Source: Bugulina stolonifera
Taxonomy: Eukaryota > Bryozoa > Gymnolaemata > Cheilostomatida > Bugulidae
Direction of reading: 5' to 3'
Assembly (NCBI GenBank): GCA_935421135.1
Contig: OW285197.1
Span: 10,195,223 to 10,259,222, forward strand
Length of the DNA: 64,000 nucleotides
Positions 12,901 through 25,370 of this stretch are shown piece after piece (positions within the stretch are counted from its first letter, which is position 1; the number at the start of each line of letters is the position of its first letter). The notes below the pieces were generated by a model. That model did not search any database and was not told where the DNA came from. It saw only the letters and a program-made list of their open reading frames with translations. The position numbers were made by a program, and so were the translations under genes.

Positions 12901-15900
12901 GAGTGAGGGTCTGCTGAGCTAGAATCAACTTCCAAGTCAAACGTAACGTCATGGCATGAATCTACGGCGAGTTCTTCAAACAAGTTGTCTCTCTTATAGA
13001 AGTCTTCACAGTCATTAGGGTGTTTATCTACAAACACAATGATAATATTGCGCAGCTGTATCTTCCATCAATATTACGGCTTATATTACTGGTTATCAAC
13101 AGTGACATCATCAACCTTCTGAAGAACAAAGTATATCTATAATTATTCTACTTTTACTTCAATATAGATATTATACAGTTTGCACAGTGTAGACAAAATT
13201 AGCTATACAACAAATGCTTAAACAGTAAATAGAAGCAAGGAGTAAGAGGGGAAGGAGGCTCGTCTCTGAGAAATCTATATGCATTCTTCGTCTTGGGATC
13301 AAATATCTTTAATTGAGTTGCTGAATGTTCATTGCAGAGAGTGGACAACTTCGTCAGTATATTAATGTCAACACAAACACCACTCCTTGATATAAGCTTT
13401 CAAGGAGGTATGATTTGAACATGCACATATCGCCAGTTAAAAATTTCAAGTTCACATTAGACATGCATCCACAATAGGAGGCAAAAACTCAGTATCAAAA
13501 CCTAAAACATATTATACATATCATGTGGCTCGTAGTAGTCCAAACTTACAGACACAAGTGTAGTTGAGAGGTGCAAATGTCCCGTCTTCTCTGCATATCG
13601 TTGCCTGTGTTCTGTTAGTTGCTGTCAAAGGTGCTGGAGCTATTCTGTAGTCATGCAAGCAAGTGTAATAGACGGCCTCCCCTACCTCATAGTCTTGTTC
13701 TAGTTTATCTGCATGTTCCAATGATGGTAGATTGTACCAAGGACATATCCCTTCTGAAAATTTGCCAAATAAAATTAGGTTATAATTTTTTGTAGTTTTT
13801 GTATGCATGAAGACCTGAATTAACATTATTTTCAACTTGGCTGGCGTCATAAATGTAATAATATACCTCATTTCTATATTAAATTAAACATTGTAAACCC
13901 ACGCTCTTTGCCTACTTTGTGTTTGTCGCGCAAAAGTGTAATTTAATGATTTCACAATGATTCACAGATAATAATTGAAACTCCATTATGCTTTATATAT
14001 AATTATCATGAGCATTATATAGCCATGATCTAAGTAGGCTGAATGCTTTAAACTTGAATAAAAAATGTATAGAAAGGATAAATTTTCAATGACGCACATC
14101 ATCTGAATAGTTATTTTTAAAAATATTTCAAATGCAATATATACTGTATATTGTCATATTCTACACAAGCCTATGTATATTCACTATTTTAAACTTGCTT
14201 CACTTGTAAATCAACCAAACAATTACCTAAAATTGGTATTCCTCTCACAGGTCAGACAGGTACGATGTAGAGTAACATACGTCAGCTAGCATAAGAATTT
14301 AAACAGCTCATCTAAGTGGTTTTAGATTTAGAAAAAAATCAATTAATATTAAATGCAAGACCTCACTATGAGAACAGATTTACTGGCAACCCTACCTAGT
14401 TGTGTAGGTTGAATACAGAAAGAAAATATCTGTGTGTCCTTTTCCCATGTTGTGTGTTCTACATATTATGTCAACTGGAATAAGAATTTGTGATTAACAT
14501 TTTCCTGAGTTAGGGTTTTTTTTCAACCATTTAACAAGTTTCTTGAGTAACATGAAGTTGAGTATTGTTCGCCAACTTTACTACCTAGGGCTGAGAATTT
14601 TGACAAATAAAATGATGTCTTCTTTGAATGTCACTCACCAGGTGGCGCCTCAGTTGTAGTCGTTGTCGTGGTAACAGCATCATAACCTTCACTGTCTCCT
14701 TTAATACAACAGGAATGTTTGAAAGCTTTCTTAGTGTGAGGTGTTGTAGTCTCATTAGTACTGGGTGGGGTGGGTGGTGAAGGCAGACTGCACATTCCAT
14801 CATAGTATGTACCACCTTCACACTCTAGGTTGTTCAGCTGGCAGGTTCCATCAAAATCATCTCTCGCCTCACAATCTAGAGAAGTGCAAAATCTGTGGCA
14901 AACCTCAAGTCCTAAATTTGTCACATTTTAAATGGGAAGCAAAAAGTTTGCTGAAATATAGTTCACTATTAATACTATGCGTTAAAGTTACACATCACCC
15001 ACCAGTTTCTGAGTAGTGTTTTGATCTGCCACGTTTAGGGATGTACACCGGTAGATAGGGGAGTTCTTCCATGCAGAATCTTAACTGTAATAGAACAACA
15101 ATGTTTCAGAACATTTTCACTTAAAAAATAAGTAAGTAATATTTCCCACTCAGGATGTGTTTATCCTTGAGCAAACAAGGACTGGGTTCAAAATCCTTGA
15201 CAATAACCCTCCCCTGACTGGGGCTTAAACCTGGGGGTCTAAATAACCGTTTACTAAATTATTGCATATGAGGCACGCATCTATGGCCACTTCACCGTTA
15301 TATAAATTGTATTAGGGATTTAGCTGTAGCTTTTAAATGTGACATTTCTAATGCAGGTATAGTGTATATTCTAGGTAAACTCAACCTAAAACACAATCAA
15401 GCGTGCGACTTAATATGTGATAGGCTCACCATGTTTATGTCTACGTCATCCGCCGTATCAAAGGCCACTTTGGTTTGATCACAAGCACTCTCTAGATTCT
15501 CTTTCAGATATATTCTTGACATGTCATAGCAGGTGAGTTCATCTTCTGTTTTGCCCAACATGTCAGCACAGGTGTCTGTTTGATTTTTTATAACCGAGTA
15601 GACAATGTTCTTGGAACATTCCGTATCATTAGTACACATTTTGTAATCTGGAAATAGATGCAGTAATAATATTTAAGTCACTTCATAATGTGATTTGCAT
15701 AACTTTTAAATATTATTAGTCTGGTTATTATTATCATAGTAAAGCATATAACAAATCAAAAGTCCGACTACGGGAATACGAATGCTAGTTAAAACAATAC
15801 TTCCGATCTTGCGAATTTTAATTTGGCTACAAGGATGGTTGCAGAGCTACATTAATGCATATACCAATGTGAAAATGTGATTATAGAAATAATTATTTAA

Positions 15901-16376
15901 AAAATATTGTTTATTTCTTACTACACGGATCTAACACGGTAGCATGTATCAAGTAACATAATCTAAATGATTACCGATTGTCTCTCCGTATATTAGCCAG
16001 GATTCTCTCGATATCTGGAAAATTCCACATTTGTCATCTCCGTCATAGCATTCATTCTTCTTTCCACCAATCATCTGCAAGTATAAATCAAACACTTTTA
16101 ACACCATAACCCATATATGAAACTACGGCCATTTGTCTCTACCTTTCGAAAATGTGCAATATGAAAATATGAATCAATTTACTCTCAGCTTACAGTATTG
16201 TTTAATGCATTCAATACAATCAATTGTCAGTTAAAAAACTAGTCAAAGTTCATAGATGCATAGAAACCTACCTGTCTTAAACAAACTATGCAATCATCAT
16301 GCTCCGTTGGGATTGTCTGTGACTCTACAACCGTAGACAGTGTTAAAATAACCGCTATGTAAACTACTACTAACAT
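9996..16376 (-). CDS. Gene B: secreted lysozyme-like/sushi protein, 559 aa, 10 exons
   Basis: Exons in transcript order: 16272-16376, 15975-16074, 15430-15647, 15003-15084, 14639-14875, 13550-13753, 12852-13027, 12355-12552, 10965-11146 and 9996-10173. All phases agree and the frame ends in TAA at 9996-9998. Residues 1-19 are a signal peptide (MLVVVYIAVILTLST). Residues 27-135 match the i-type lysozyme/destabilase fold: CIVC, ECYDGDDKCGIFQIS, ACxxDxxC-like CTNDTEC and LTCYDMSRIY. The usual catalytic Glu after the second Cys is Gln35, while the Asp (D46) is kept. Residues 170-197 are a four-Cys segment (GTCQLNNLEC, YYDGMC). A Pro/Thr-rich, probably O-glycosylated linker follows. Residues 251-314 are a sushi/CCP domain with four Cys (YYTCLHDY, ICREDGTF, NYTC). 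Residues 317-559 are an unrecognised Cys-rich region including VCDCAKGPD and IGPVQC. The protein is secreted, probably binds carbohydrate or microbial surfaces and may not be a muramidase; the binding role is inference. Confidence 0.85.
10250..10370. repeat. Hexanucleotide-type tract of GAGTAC/GAGTAT units
   Basis: A run of AGTACAAGTATGAGTA-like words with period near six lies in the last intron of gene B. Confidence 0.8.
10704..10960 (+). mobile_element. tRNA-derived SINE-like repeat
   Basis: The head resembles a tRNA: an A box TGGCCTAGTGG at 10711-10721 and a B-box-like GATTCTACTCC near 10754. A non-tRNA body with GGTGTGGATGGGAAGGGC and AGTGCCTTCTCCATCCC follows. It lies in the last intron of gene B. 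The 3' boundary is approximate and no target-site duplication was recognised. Confidence 0.6.
15145..15290 (-). mobile_element. SINE-like repeat, minus-strand copy
   Basis: Read on the minus strand the segment contains GGTTTAAGCCCCAGTCAGGG and a body with GGATTTTGAACCC, matching the copies at 19775-19895 and 25371-25615. It is in intron 3 of gene B. The boundaries are approximate. Confidence 0.55.
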
Positions 16377-17473
16377 AATGACGACTTTAGGTTGTTTTCA
16401 CTTGTGATGTTGTATAACTAATGAGTGTTAGCATGGCTTACCACTGTCTTATATTATTCTTCCTTGACAATGAAAACTAAATAAGGTATAATTTTAAATT
16501 GTTCAATGAATATAGACATAACCTATTTCATACTTGCGTCAGATCATTAGTTGAACCTTTACTACTGATACTTTGCAATCAACAACAGCAGAGTTTCAGT
16601 ATCAATTGCATATCTATTGTAACCACAAAGTGTGAGTTGGCCAACAGAAATGATCCGTGTATACACCGTACATGTAGTTATGTTTATCTGTTCACATTAA
16701 TCTATTTGCATACTCAACTGAATTTTAATTGTGAGAGGGGGGCTTCATACTAATATAAACCACCCCAGCTCGCTAAACTTCAGCTTCGAACAAAGGCTAT
16801 AAGGTAAAAGGGAAAAGCTGCAGACAAGGCTGGTTATTATATTCAATTTTTCTAAATATGATTTATTTAAGATCTCCAATACATTAGAAACTGAGGTAAA
16901 AGTAATGCTACAACACTTAGATCTATTTAGCATCAATAATTATAATATTATAAAAACTACACAACAGCTAGAGAACAGCTGTGTAGCTAGTATAAATGTA
17001 TCAACAGTCATACTACAGTTGCACAATCTTTATACAGCGGTTACACAACAGTTATGCAAGAGTTGTACAACAATTATATAATGTTTATACAACAGTTATA
17101 AAACAGTTACACAACAGTTATACAACAGCTACACAAAAGTTATACAACAGTTATACAACGCTTATACAACAGTCATACAACGCTTATACAACAGTTATAT
17201 GATGTTTATACAACAGTTAAACAACAGTTATACAACAGTTGGGTAAAATCCTTACAAAGTTTTATGTCAGTTATATAAAGTTGTACGACAATTAAGATGT
17301 ATATAAAAGTTACATAGCGGTTACATAGCGGTTACATAGCGGTTACATAGCGGTTACATAGCGGTTACATAGCGGTTACATAGCGGTTACATAGCGGTTA
17401 CATAGCGGTTACATAGTGGTTACAATACTTATGGAAGTTAGAAAACAGCTCTGAAACAGTTTAGTGAGAGATA
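16377..17473. other. Intergenic DNA between genes B and C
   Basis: This 1.1-kb spacer carries the promoter side of gene B next to 16377 and the 3' flank of gene C next to 17473. Most of its right half is 11-bp tandem repeat. I see no exon and no clear TATA box. Confidence 0.5.
16996..17423. repeat. 11-bp satellite in two subfamilies
   Basis: From about 16996 to 17240 the sequence is built from degenerate 11-mers near TTATACAACAG, with some variant-length units. From 17310 to 17423 there are 10.4 near-perfect copies of TTACATAGCGG, the last full copy reading TTACATAGTGG. The two units have the same length and similar sequence, so the second is likely an amplified variant of the first. The array separates the paralogous genes B and C. 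Confidence 0.9.
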
Positions 17474-19299
17474 TTATAGTTTGAAAACGTCACAACACTC
17501 TATCGGTCCTACGGAAATTGACAGACCATTGGCAGTTGGGTTGGAAGCGCCCTCATCCATGATCTCAACATGAATAAACTGGTATCCCTTCACAAAGTGC
17601 GGTTCCAAGCTTGTTAGAGCCTTCGTGATTGTGTCACTTTTACTTCGAATTTCTGACACAAACTTGCATCTAGAAAACATAATGTGTACTTAGGTGTACC
17701 AATATACATGAAGTTTTTGAAAAATCCAAAACTGCTACAGGATAGAGAAATGGGATCTAACCACTGCCTTCAATGTAGACTGTATTGAAATTTTGATGTT
17801 GTAAACTCAGTGTTCGAATTGTGGTTATACGGGAGTATACGGCGTATACCCACCTCAATTTTGGTGGGTACACTGTCAGCAGGCGTGTACCCTCATGGTA
17901 ATTGACTAGTTTTGCTGAAGACACGGCAGTTTTCGCAATCGAAATAGGTTTACTGGTTGCTGAGTGACTGCTGATCGTAAAATTTCCCTCTAATCTAGCG
18001 ATCGTTTGATTGATAACAGCGTGTTAAGTCAATCCCGAAATGTCAAAGTAAGTTTATAGTAGCTTGGACCAGCGATCTGCACACAAATAAATCCTTCTGC
18101 TTTACTAACAAAGTTAGTCATTGTATCAATGGTTTCATAGGACTTGAATATGGGTTCCACTTTCTTTAGTATTTTCAGCTTTCCGAATGCGTTTGCAGAG
18201 CCATGAAAACTTTTTGATGAGGACAGTGGCCAAACAGTTGAATCTAAAAGTTTTTTAGCTCTAAACCTAAATCTCAAAAGTAATTTGTTGTACTCTACTG
18301 GAATTTGACGTTTGAGTGAGTGATAAATATCGGAGACAGTTGTATTTTTCTTACTTTGCTAATAAAATATGAAATACAAAAATTAAAAATAAATATTAAT
18401 TTAATATCTAATATGATCATCCATGATGTTGTATATAACAATAACATAAATATTCGTATTTGTTAGATTGTCACTAGAAAAAGAATCTGTATTCAATAAT
18501 ATAACATATAAATAATAAATCAAACATTATATTAATTATGTAAAAAAATAAATAATTATTTATTATTTATAGTGATTAATTATTATAAATAATAATAGAA
18601 CTAGAAGTGAATCAATAGAATTAGATAATCAAATGCTAATCATATCATAATGATAACCATAATTATTTATATTTTCATTAATTTTTATATGAAATAAATT
18701 ATTTTGATAATGATTGTTGTAACAATACGCCTGCATCAAGTAGGCCCTATAAATAAAAATATTGCTTACTGGATTGTTACAAGAACAAGAGTTGATATTC
18801 AATAAATAAAAATGAAAATATAAAATAGAAATAAATTGTTTTTAATAGAACAGGGAATTAGATAATTGATTTATATTTAATGATCATTATTGTATCAAAT
18901 ATTTAATGCAAATAATATAGCAATTGTTGTATTGTTTTATATAAAATATTTTGATCTCATGTTGATATTTTTATTCTAGAATAGGTAGGAATACTATTTG
19001 TCTTTGCACTTAGTATTGAATTTCAACAGCTATAGGTATTGCGCTACTATTGCAAACTACTTCCAAGTTTAGTAAGTGAGGCAAAGAGTGAGGTTATGAC
19101 AAATTGGAATTCACAGAGAGCTAAGAAGAATCCTGTCACTGTTTGGTCTAGATGGTACTAGTAGAAACTATGTATTTGGATTGAGCCTGGTTTCACTGGT
19201 TGACTGCAATTAAAGTAATCGTTTTGTTTGTATCCTCTATTTTTGTTGTATTGAGGTGATTCATTGCTTTCAGAAGTCCACAAAAGAACACAGGTAATG

Positions 19300-19400
19300 A
19301 AGTTGTATGCTGCCTATTAGTGTACTTGCATGCCGCATATTAGTGTACTTGCATGCTGTCTATTAGTGTACTTGCATGCTGCCTAGTAACCTACATGCAT
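19300..19400. repeat. Minisatellite, about 25-bp unit
   Basis: About three and a half copies of a unit around TATTAGTGTACTTGCATGC lie inside the hAT-type element. Confidence 0.75.
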
Positions 19401-19774
19401 GATAGTTTGTCGAGTATTTTAGGTAGCTGAATAGTCTTTTTAGGCAATACTATATTTTTAGTTTACATTGAATTTACTGTCAGTATGATTTGATATTTCT
19501 TGCTAAGGTTATATTCGGCCATGGATTTAACTTTGAGGCCAGTTTTTACTAGTTCTGCCAATTTATAAAACATTTAGCATTTTTGGAAGATGTTGTCACA
19601 AGTGGTGAGGATACGTCTTGTAATACAGTGTTTAGTGATCCAAAGGAAGCTGGTGAGGAATTTAATTTTGCAGAAATGATACCCTAATAGATATTTTTCA
19701 TATCTACTGCTCGCTGGTGAAGCTGTCTTTTTCTAACATTGCTGTACTGGTGTTGTGGCAAGGCAATGTCTTCT

Positions 19775-19895
19775 GTTCACTTTTCTAGGCGATTAGGCAC
19801 TGTAGAGACCATTGGTTCAAACCCCAGTCAGGGCCTGGTGTTTTCATGGATTTGATGCAAGACCTGACAGCTCCCACAGATAAATTCCTTAAATT
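19775..19895 (+). mobile_element. SINE-like repeat, plus-strand copy
   Basis: The segment has a tRNA-like B box (GGTTCAAACCCCAGTC) followed by CATGGATTTGATGCAAGACC and AGATAAATTCCTT, shared with the copies near 15145 and 25371. It is nested in the hAT-type element. Confidence 0.6.
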
Positions 19896-20966
19896 AACAA
19901 AATTATAATAATATTAGAGAAAACCCAGTGAGTAGTACATGTATATATCCTAGATAAATTGGTGAAACTCCTTTACACAGGTATGTATGTTTTATAGGCT
20001 TCAACCTTTTAACTTTTCCTTATAGCTGTTGTTCAAATAACATTACTGGTGTTATATAATAAAGTCTACAGGTAGGTTGTGACAAGGGAAATACATGTAT
20101 TTTATTGTTTAATACTTTTGTTCATTATAATTTTGTTAATAAACTTCAACTCCTTCCCTTCTCTAGTGTTGATGTCAATGTCATAGCTGTTTTGTTGAAT
20201 TACTATAGTTTTCATACAGTTGCAGTTACATGCTGTTGTTGTTTGTGTTTATATACTTTTGACAAAATATACAATTGTAAAATGTTGTAGTTCAGCATTT
20301 TGTAATAAATAAAGAAGTTGTTTTCTCTTTGACTACATGTACTTTTATTACAGTGAAAGAAAGATAAGGGGAGTTGTGTCGTTTTAAATAGTATAGATCT
20401 ATTCATTCTTACAATCAATGCAGCAGTAATACAAAATTGAAGGACACAAAGCACACTCAGTAGTTTAAAATATAAGGGATGGTCTCCATTGGTACCATGA
20501 CTGTACTCTGTGTAATGAGGTAAAGGAGCTATCAACCATAATTAGAAATTGTCCTCCCTTGTTTTGTCTTGCTGAAATGGGAGGATAACTTCTAATTATG
20601 ATCTGCAGCTTCTGAGTGACCAATGCACCCTTTAGGAAAGGTCCTAAGATTGCAGGTAGGAACCGTGTACCCACCTCATTTGTTCCACTTCGAACACTGT
20701 GTAAACTGCATGCGCCATTAGAAAGCCTAGTAGCAGCTGGACCAGTTAGCTCAATACAAGCTGGGCTACATGCCGTCATGCTAGGTTTATGCTCTGCCAA
20801 AACTTGTGAATTATACCATTGCAGCAAGTGAATGCCAGACCACACATTATGTTATTATAAACAGAAAATTTTAACTGAGTTTCTGCAAATGCTATACTAG
20901 GAATATCACAAAAAGTGGGTAAATATTCCTAAACAAAAATCCCTGTTTGTTGCAAAAGCACCTGTG

Positions 20967-21172
20967 AGAGTCTCCAAATGGTCACGTGGTGATTGTGGTC
21001 ACCTGGTTATTGTGGTGGCCTGTGGTCACCTTGTGATTGTGGTGACCTGTGGTCACATGGTGATCATGGTGACCTGTGGTCACCTGGTTATCATGGTGAC
21101 TTGTGGTCACATGGTGATCGTGGTGACCTGTGGTCACGTGGTGATTGTGGTGACCTGTGATGACCTGGTGAT
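20967..21172. repeat. 27-bp minisatellite rich in GGTGACC/GGTCACC
   Basis: Seven or so copies repeat every 27 bases: the word TGTGGTCAC starts at 21021, 21048, 21075, 21102 and 21129. Each unit contains a GTGACC word near its complement GGTCAC, so single units can pair. Because 27 is a multiple of three, long frames stay open on both strands, but I do not believe they are genes. It lies in intron 9 of gene C. Confidence 0.9.
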
Positions 21173-23462
21173 CGGGCCGCATGTGCGTTGGTTGGGAAGT
21201 AGCAAGTTCACATGTGGGGCAGTTGCACTGAAGCAATAACGCAGAGTGAAAGGCACGTTTTGTGCTGTATCATTATTCTCATTATTTACTGTTTTCTTAT
21301 GCTAATTGTGTTGTGCTCTGGTAGCCAACACGTAGGTGGTGAATGTGGTGGCTAAGGGGAGGTTAGAGAGCCATTGTAAAGCAGTTTGATACTGCGTGTT
21401 TTCAGTTTCCTTTTGATCAATTCTCTTTTGTTTAGTAAAATAACAATATCAAAGTTATTTTAGAGTTTTGCAATTTGATTGGCCAATACAGACTACTTGT
21501 TTACTTAATGGATAACATGATCACTCACTAGCTTGGTGCGTTAGATCTGTGGCATGTAGCAATATAGTTGCTGATACCTCTTTTACTAAATCAACATAGG
21601 CTTAGTACTGTTAGTTCACAGGAAGACGTGTGATCAGTTTGATTTATCACGTGAATTTCAAAAAACTTCCAATTTTGCATGTGTTCCATCGGTAGTCCAG
21701 TTACATATATGTTGTTAGTAGTATAGGGGTCAACGGGTGCATGTCTGTGGAGATGTGCGCTGACTATACAACTGTTGTTTTTAAAATTTGATGTTAATTC
21801 TATATATAAACAAGAGAAAAAGACTACAATCTTTCTTAAATTATTTTGGGAGTTGTCTCTCAATGCATGCCTTCAAGACGAGTGACACACTCACATCAGA
21901 AAGCTGCTAAGACCTCTCATTGTTGTCTTCTTCTGCTACTACTTGTTCATAGAATCTACATCAAACTCCAATGCATTGCTTGACTATTAACCACGTGTAC
22001 TTTTATATCATATAATATAGTGTAGTAGCAGTGTTGGACGATCGGATTAGTAAGTCGACAGCCATCCCAGTCGGTAATCAAATAATTTGCCTTGAATAAG
22101 CAAAGCCGAGTCTAATCTACAGTTTATGATGTCTAATGTCATCTCTATTCCAACTACTATTATAAAGAAGTACTGGCTACTACCATACCCATCTTCTCTG
22201 CATTCGTTTGAAGGGTTTGGTCCCTTGGCACAATCACATACAGCATCAATGTGGGGATAATTCCTTTCCCTGAACATAGGAAATTGATTCTTGCTATTAA
22301 GTGCCGTCACTGACCCATAAACGGTTGCATACGAGTTACCATAAGACTGTAACCCAAGGAAGCTTCTTCCCCCTCTAAAACCTGTACAGCTGATGGAGGT
22401 CTGCCAAGAACAAAAAATTAAAATCACCACAATTCACATGCTTATATACTATAAGTGTTTTCAGAAGAAAAAATACCAATTGTCTAAATAATACAGCTAT
22501 GTTTACAAATAAGGTTATTGGGACAATGTTTTAGCAGTCATGTTTGTTATCAGGAAAACTTATTAATAACAACGACGTGGTTTTTATTGAACTATCTACC
22601 AAAAAAGTTTAAAAGGCCAGTGTTCTCACCACTTGTTTGCAGCCCCCTCTGGTGCCAGATATCAGAGAAACAACCAGCTCATCCGCTATTGTGTATTCCA
22701 CGGTAGAGGGTTCACTGCAGGCTCCTCCTGGTCTTGATTCAACTATCGTCGCTCCAGAAAGTAGAGGTGAGGAGTGGCCACTACATAAGCTATCGTCAGC
22801 GGCAAAAGATCCATTGACACTTGGATGAATCTACAGTATAAATTATTTTTATTGCAAGTGCCCAGACAGCATCGAAATTCCATTTGCGGCATCTCACAAT
22901 ACTATTATGACAGTCGTGGTGTCGAGACATGCTTACAGGTCATATGACTGAGAGCAGGTGGCGAATGCACCTCTATTGATTACCGATAAATGGCCTACAT
23001 GGCCACACATTCTATTTAAAACTAGTATACTGACCTTCGTACAAAACTCGGTTATGCTTCTCTTGCAGCATTGAAGCATTTCAAGTTTTGAAATATCAAA
23101 TTCTGGTCCATGCCGATATGTCAGAACATTAGAACAGAATCCTACTGGAACCTCAGCAAAAACCTTGTATTGTCTGAAGTAGTCTTTACAGTCTTTCGGG
23201 TATCGAACTAAATAATGAAGCCCGTGTTATTATTCATTCTGAAGATGAAAGGGGGAAAAAAATGTTTATGTGTCAGAAAAGGCAGTGTACGCCATGATTA
23301 TTAATACGTCCGAATTCATTCAAAGAATTGAGGGTACAATGTACATTGCCTCATGTGTACGTGACATTTCTACATTGTACATGTAAGTGTACCCGCCATT
23401 AATAAAACTACACTGATTGACCTTTCTGCATTCTTAGGTGCATTAAGAAACCTAAATTTCAC

Positions 23463-23590
23463 CTGTGTGTGGGTTTTCACGTAGGCAGTATTGACATGTA
23501 CATCAAAATGTGGGTTGTCATGTAGGCAGTATTTACGTATGAAGTGGGTTGTCAGATAAGCAGTATTTAAGTGTAAGTGTGGGTTGTTTT
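23463..23590. repeat. Degenerate tandem repeat around GTGGGTTGTCATGTAGGCAG
   Basis: Three to four imperfect copies of a roughly 45-base unit containing TGGGTTGTC and GGCAGTATT lie in intron 6 of gene C. Confidence 0.6.
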
Positions 23591-23945
23591 ATTGTGCATC
23601 TTATTTAAAATCACTTTGAAAGCAATAAGATGTTACTAACAATAATTACCCAATAATCAGAACTTTTGTTGAAATTCTCTGACAATGAGCAATTTGATAT
23701 AATTGCTATCGAAAGACGGTAAATGTATAAATAATGTTATTCAAGAATGAATTCTAAATTGGTGTGTTCTACTATTAGCCAATGGTGCCGTGACATTTCC
23801 AAATTCAAATGAAAAATACTGGCTCGCTTACCTAAAATCAAAGGATCTCAATTCTATCATATGAAACATGTACATGTAAATAATGCTAAGCTAAATGTAT
23901 AGGTTACGTTAAAGAACAAACAAATATCTTAGATGAGTATGTGTC

Positions 23946-24008
23946 AGTAAGTAAGCAAGCAAGCGAGCAAGCGAGCAAGCGAGCAAGCGAGCAAGCAAGT
24001 AAGTAAGT
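23946..24008. repeat. Tetranucleotide tract GCAA/GCGA
   Basis: An uninterrupted run of GTAA, GCAA and GCGA tetramers lies in intron 6 of gene C. Confidence 0.9.
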
Positions 24009-25370
24009 AGCTGTACATGTATGTTACGTAGATGAGTTTGTATGGTTCACCGCATAGTAATCTACAACTTACCCAACTTAGTACAACTTAACCTGCTCTA
24101 ACTTAACTCAACTATACTTACAGATGCAAGTGTGGTCTAAAGGAGTAAATGTTCCATCAGCTGTGCACCTTATAGTCTGCGTTGTCATGGATGAATTTGC
24201 ACCAGTTGAAGATAATATGGTGTCATACACGCATGTATAGGTAACTTCTTCCTCTATGATATAGTCTCTGATTGGCCGATTAGCATTCTCCAGCCGAGGT
24301 AACGCTGAAGCTAAACACTTCTCTGTGAAAGACACAACATTTGACTATAATACAGTTATTATAGCCATTGCAGGAAAAAGTAAGATTTACATAGACTCAG
24401 GACTTGAGTAAAGTAACTATCTGACTAATTTTCAATTTATATTGTAATCGATATATCATAGCTGGGTCAGTGCTAGACAGGAAGTCCCATAATTTTCAAG
24501 GTCAAGGTCGGCCTGTGGCAGGTGGAGTGTAATCATTAGACAGTATTCTTGTGTAGTTTGAAAAATCTCACTCTTGTTTTTCTGCATGGAAAATAATGAT
24601 GTGTGAGTCGAGCAAAAACTTGGAATTCAAAACTGTCTAGAAGGGTGAGGTGGTTCTAACAAGCATACATATACATGTACATATACAAGTAGAGTATGCT
24701 TCCAAACTATAATATTATGTCTCCATGTTTAGTAGAGCAAGTTAATAACAATGATTCTACAGTATTGTTATGTAGTTTATAAAATCTTCATTTCGTAAGA
24801 TTTCTCTCATACCAAGACACTGGATAGATCTACCTGTGCACTAACTAGTCTTACATGGAAGGATTGCGAATATTATAACTATTATCTACATGACTTGTAC
24901 TCGTACGGTGAGGATGATAGTTTCTTCAATTTTTACATGGCTCTACAGTCAGAGCTTGTATTACAAGAATAAACAGTTACAATAAGTTTAATTTTTTGAA
25001 TTTTTTGTCCTCATAACACCATGATACAGAATGCTGAGGCTAGGTTGATAGTCAAAGTGGAAAAACAAGGAATATAAATCTCGCTAGAGAAGAGAAGAGA
25101 TTCAGTGAGTGAGTGAGTGAGATTTTTGCAAACTACGATTGTGTCTATGAACAAAGAAACCACTATCATGTACATGTACTGATGTTATACACAGGGTCTG
25201 TACAATTTAGGCTACATTTACAGGCAAAATAGAGTATAATAGCTACGCAGCAACTCCAACCTCCAGAGTCAGAGCTGGGTTACCTTAAATGATGAAATAT
25301 AGTACTACGAATAACAAATTGTTTTGCATACACAGTTTTCCTTGGGGGTTTCGCCATTTTTTATATAATA

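Larger units (their letters stand above)
17808..20699. mobile_element. hAT-type element (2.9 kb) with 8-bp target-site duplication
   Basis: The left end is CAGTGTTCGAATTGTGG and the right end is the inverted CCACTTCGAACACTG. Identical octamers TGTAAACT flank it at 17800-17807 and 20700-20707. Both sub-ends carry GTACCCACCTCA-type sequence. It fills most of intron 9 of gene C (4.5 kb, against 0.8 kb in gene B). I recognise no intact transposase. The interior holds a very AT-rich stretch (about 18350-18990), a short minisatellite and a SINE-like repeat, so it is non-autonomous or degenerate. Confidence 0.88.

Noticed and set aside
17310..17423. CRISPR-like regular array
   Set aside because: The repeats are contiguous 11-mers with no spacers, in a eukaryotic intergenic region. 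It is a satellite.
18029..18277. 82-codon minus-strand frame as a transposase remnant
   Set aside because: It lies inside the hAT-type element, but I see no zinc finger, DDE or hAT dimerisation motif, so I do not call it a transposase.
20616..20845. Open frames on both strands near 20.6-20.8 kb
   Set aside because: They straddle the right end of the hAT-type element and its target-site duplication and have no consistent exon structure.
20982..21239. Open frames of 84-91 codons on both strands (VVTCGHLVI-type repeats)
   Set aside because: They come from the 27-bp minisatellite, whose period is a multiple of three. No splice sites or start context support a gene.
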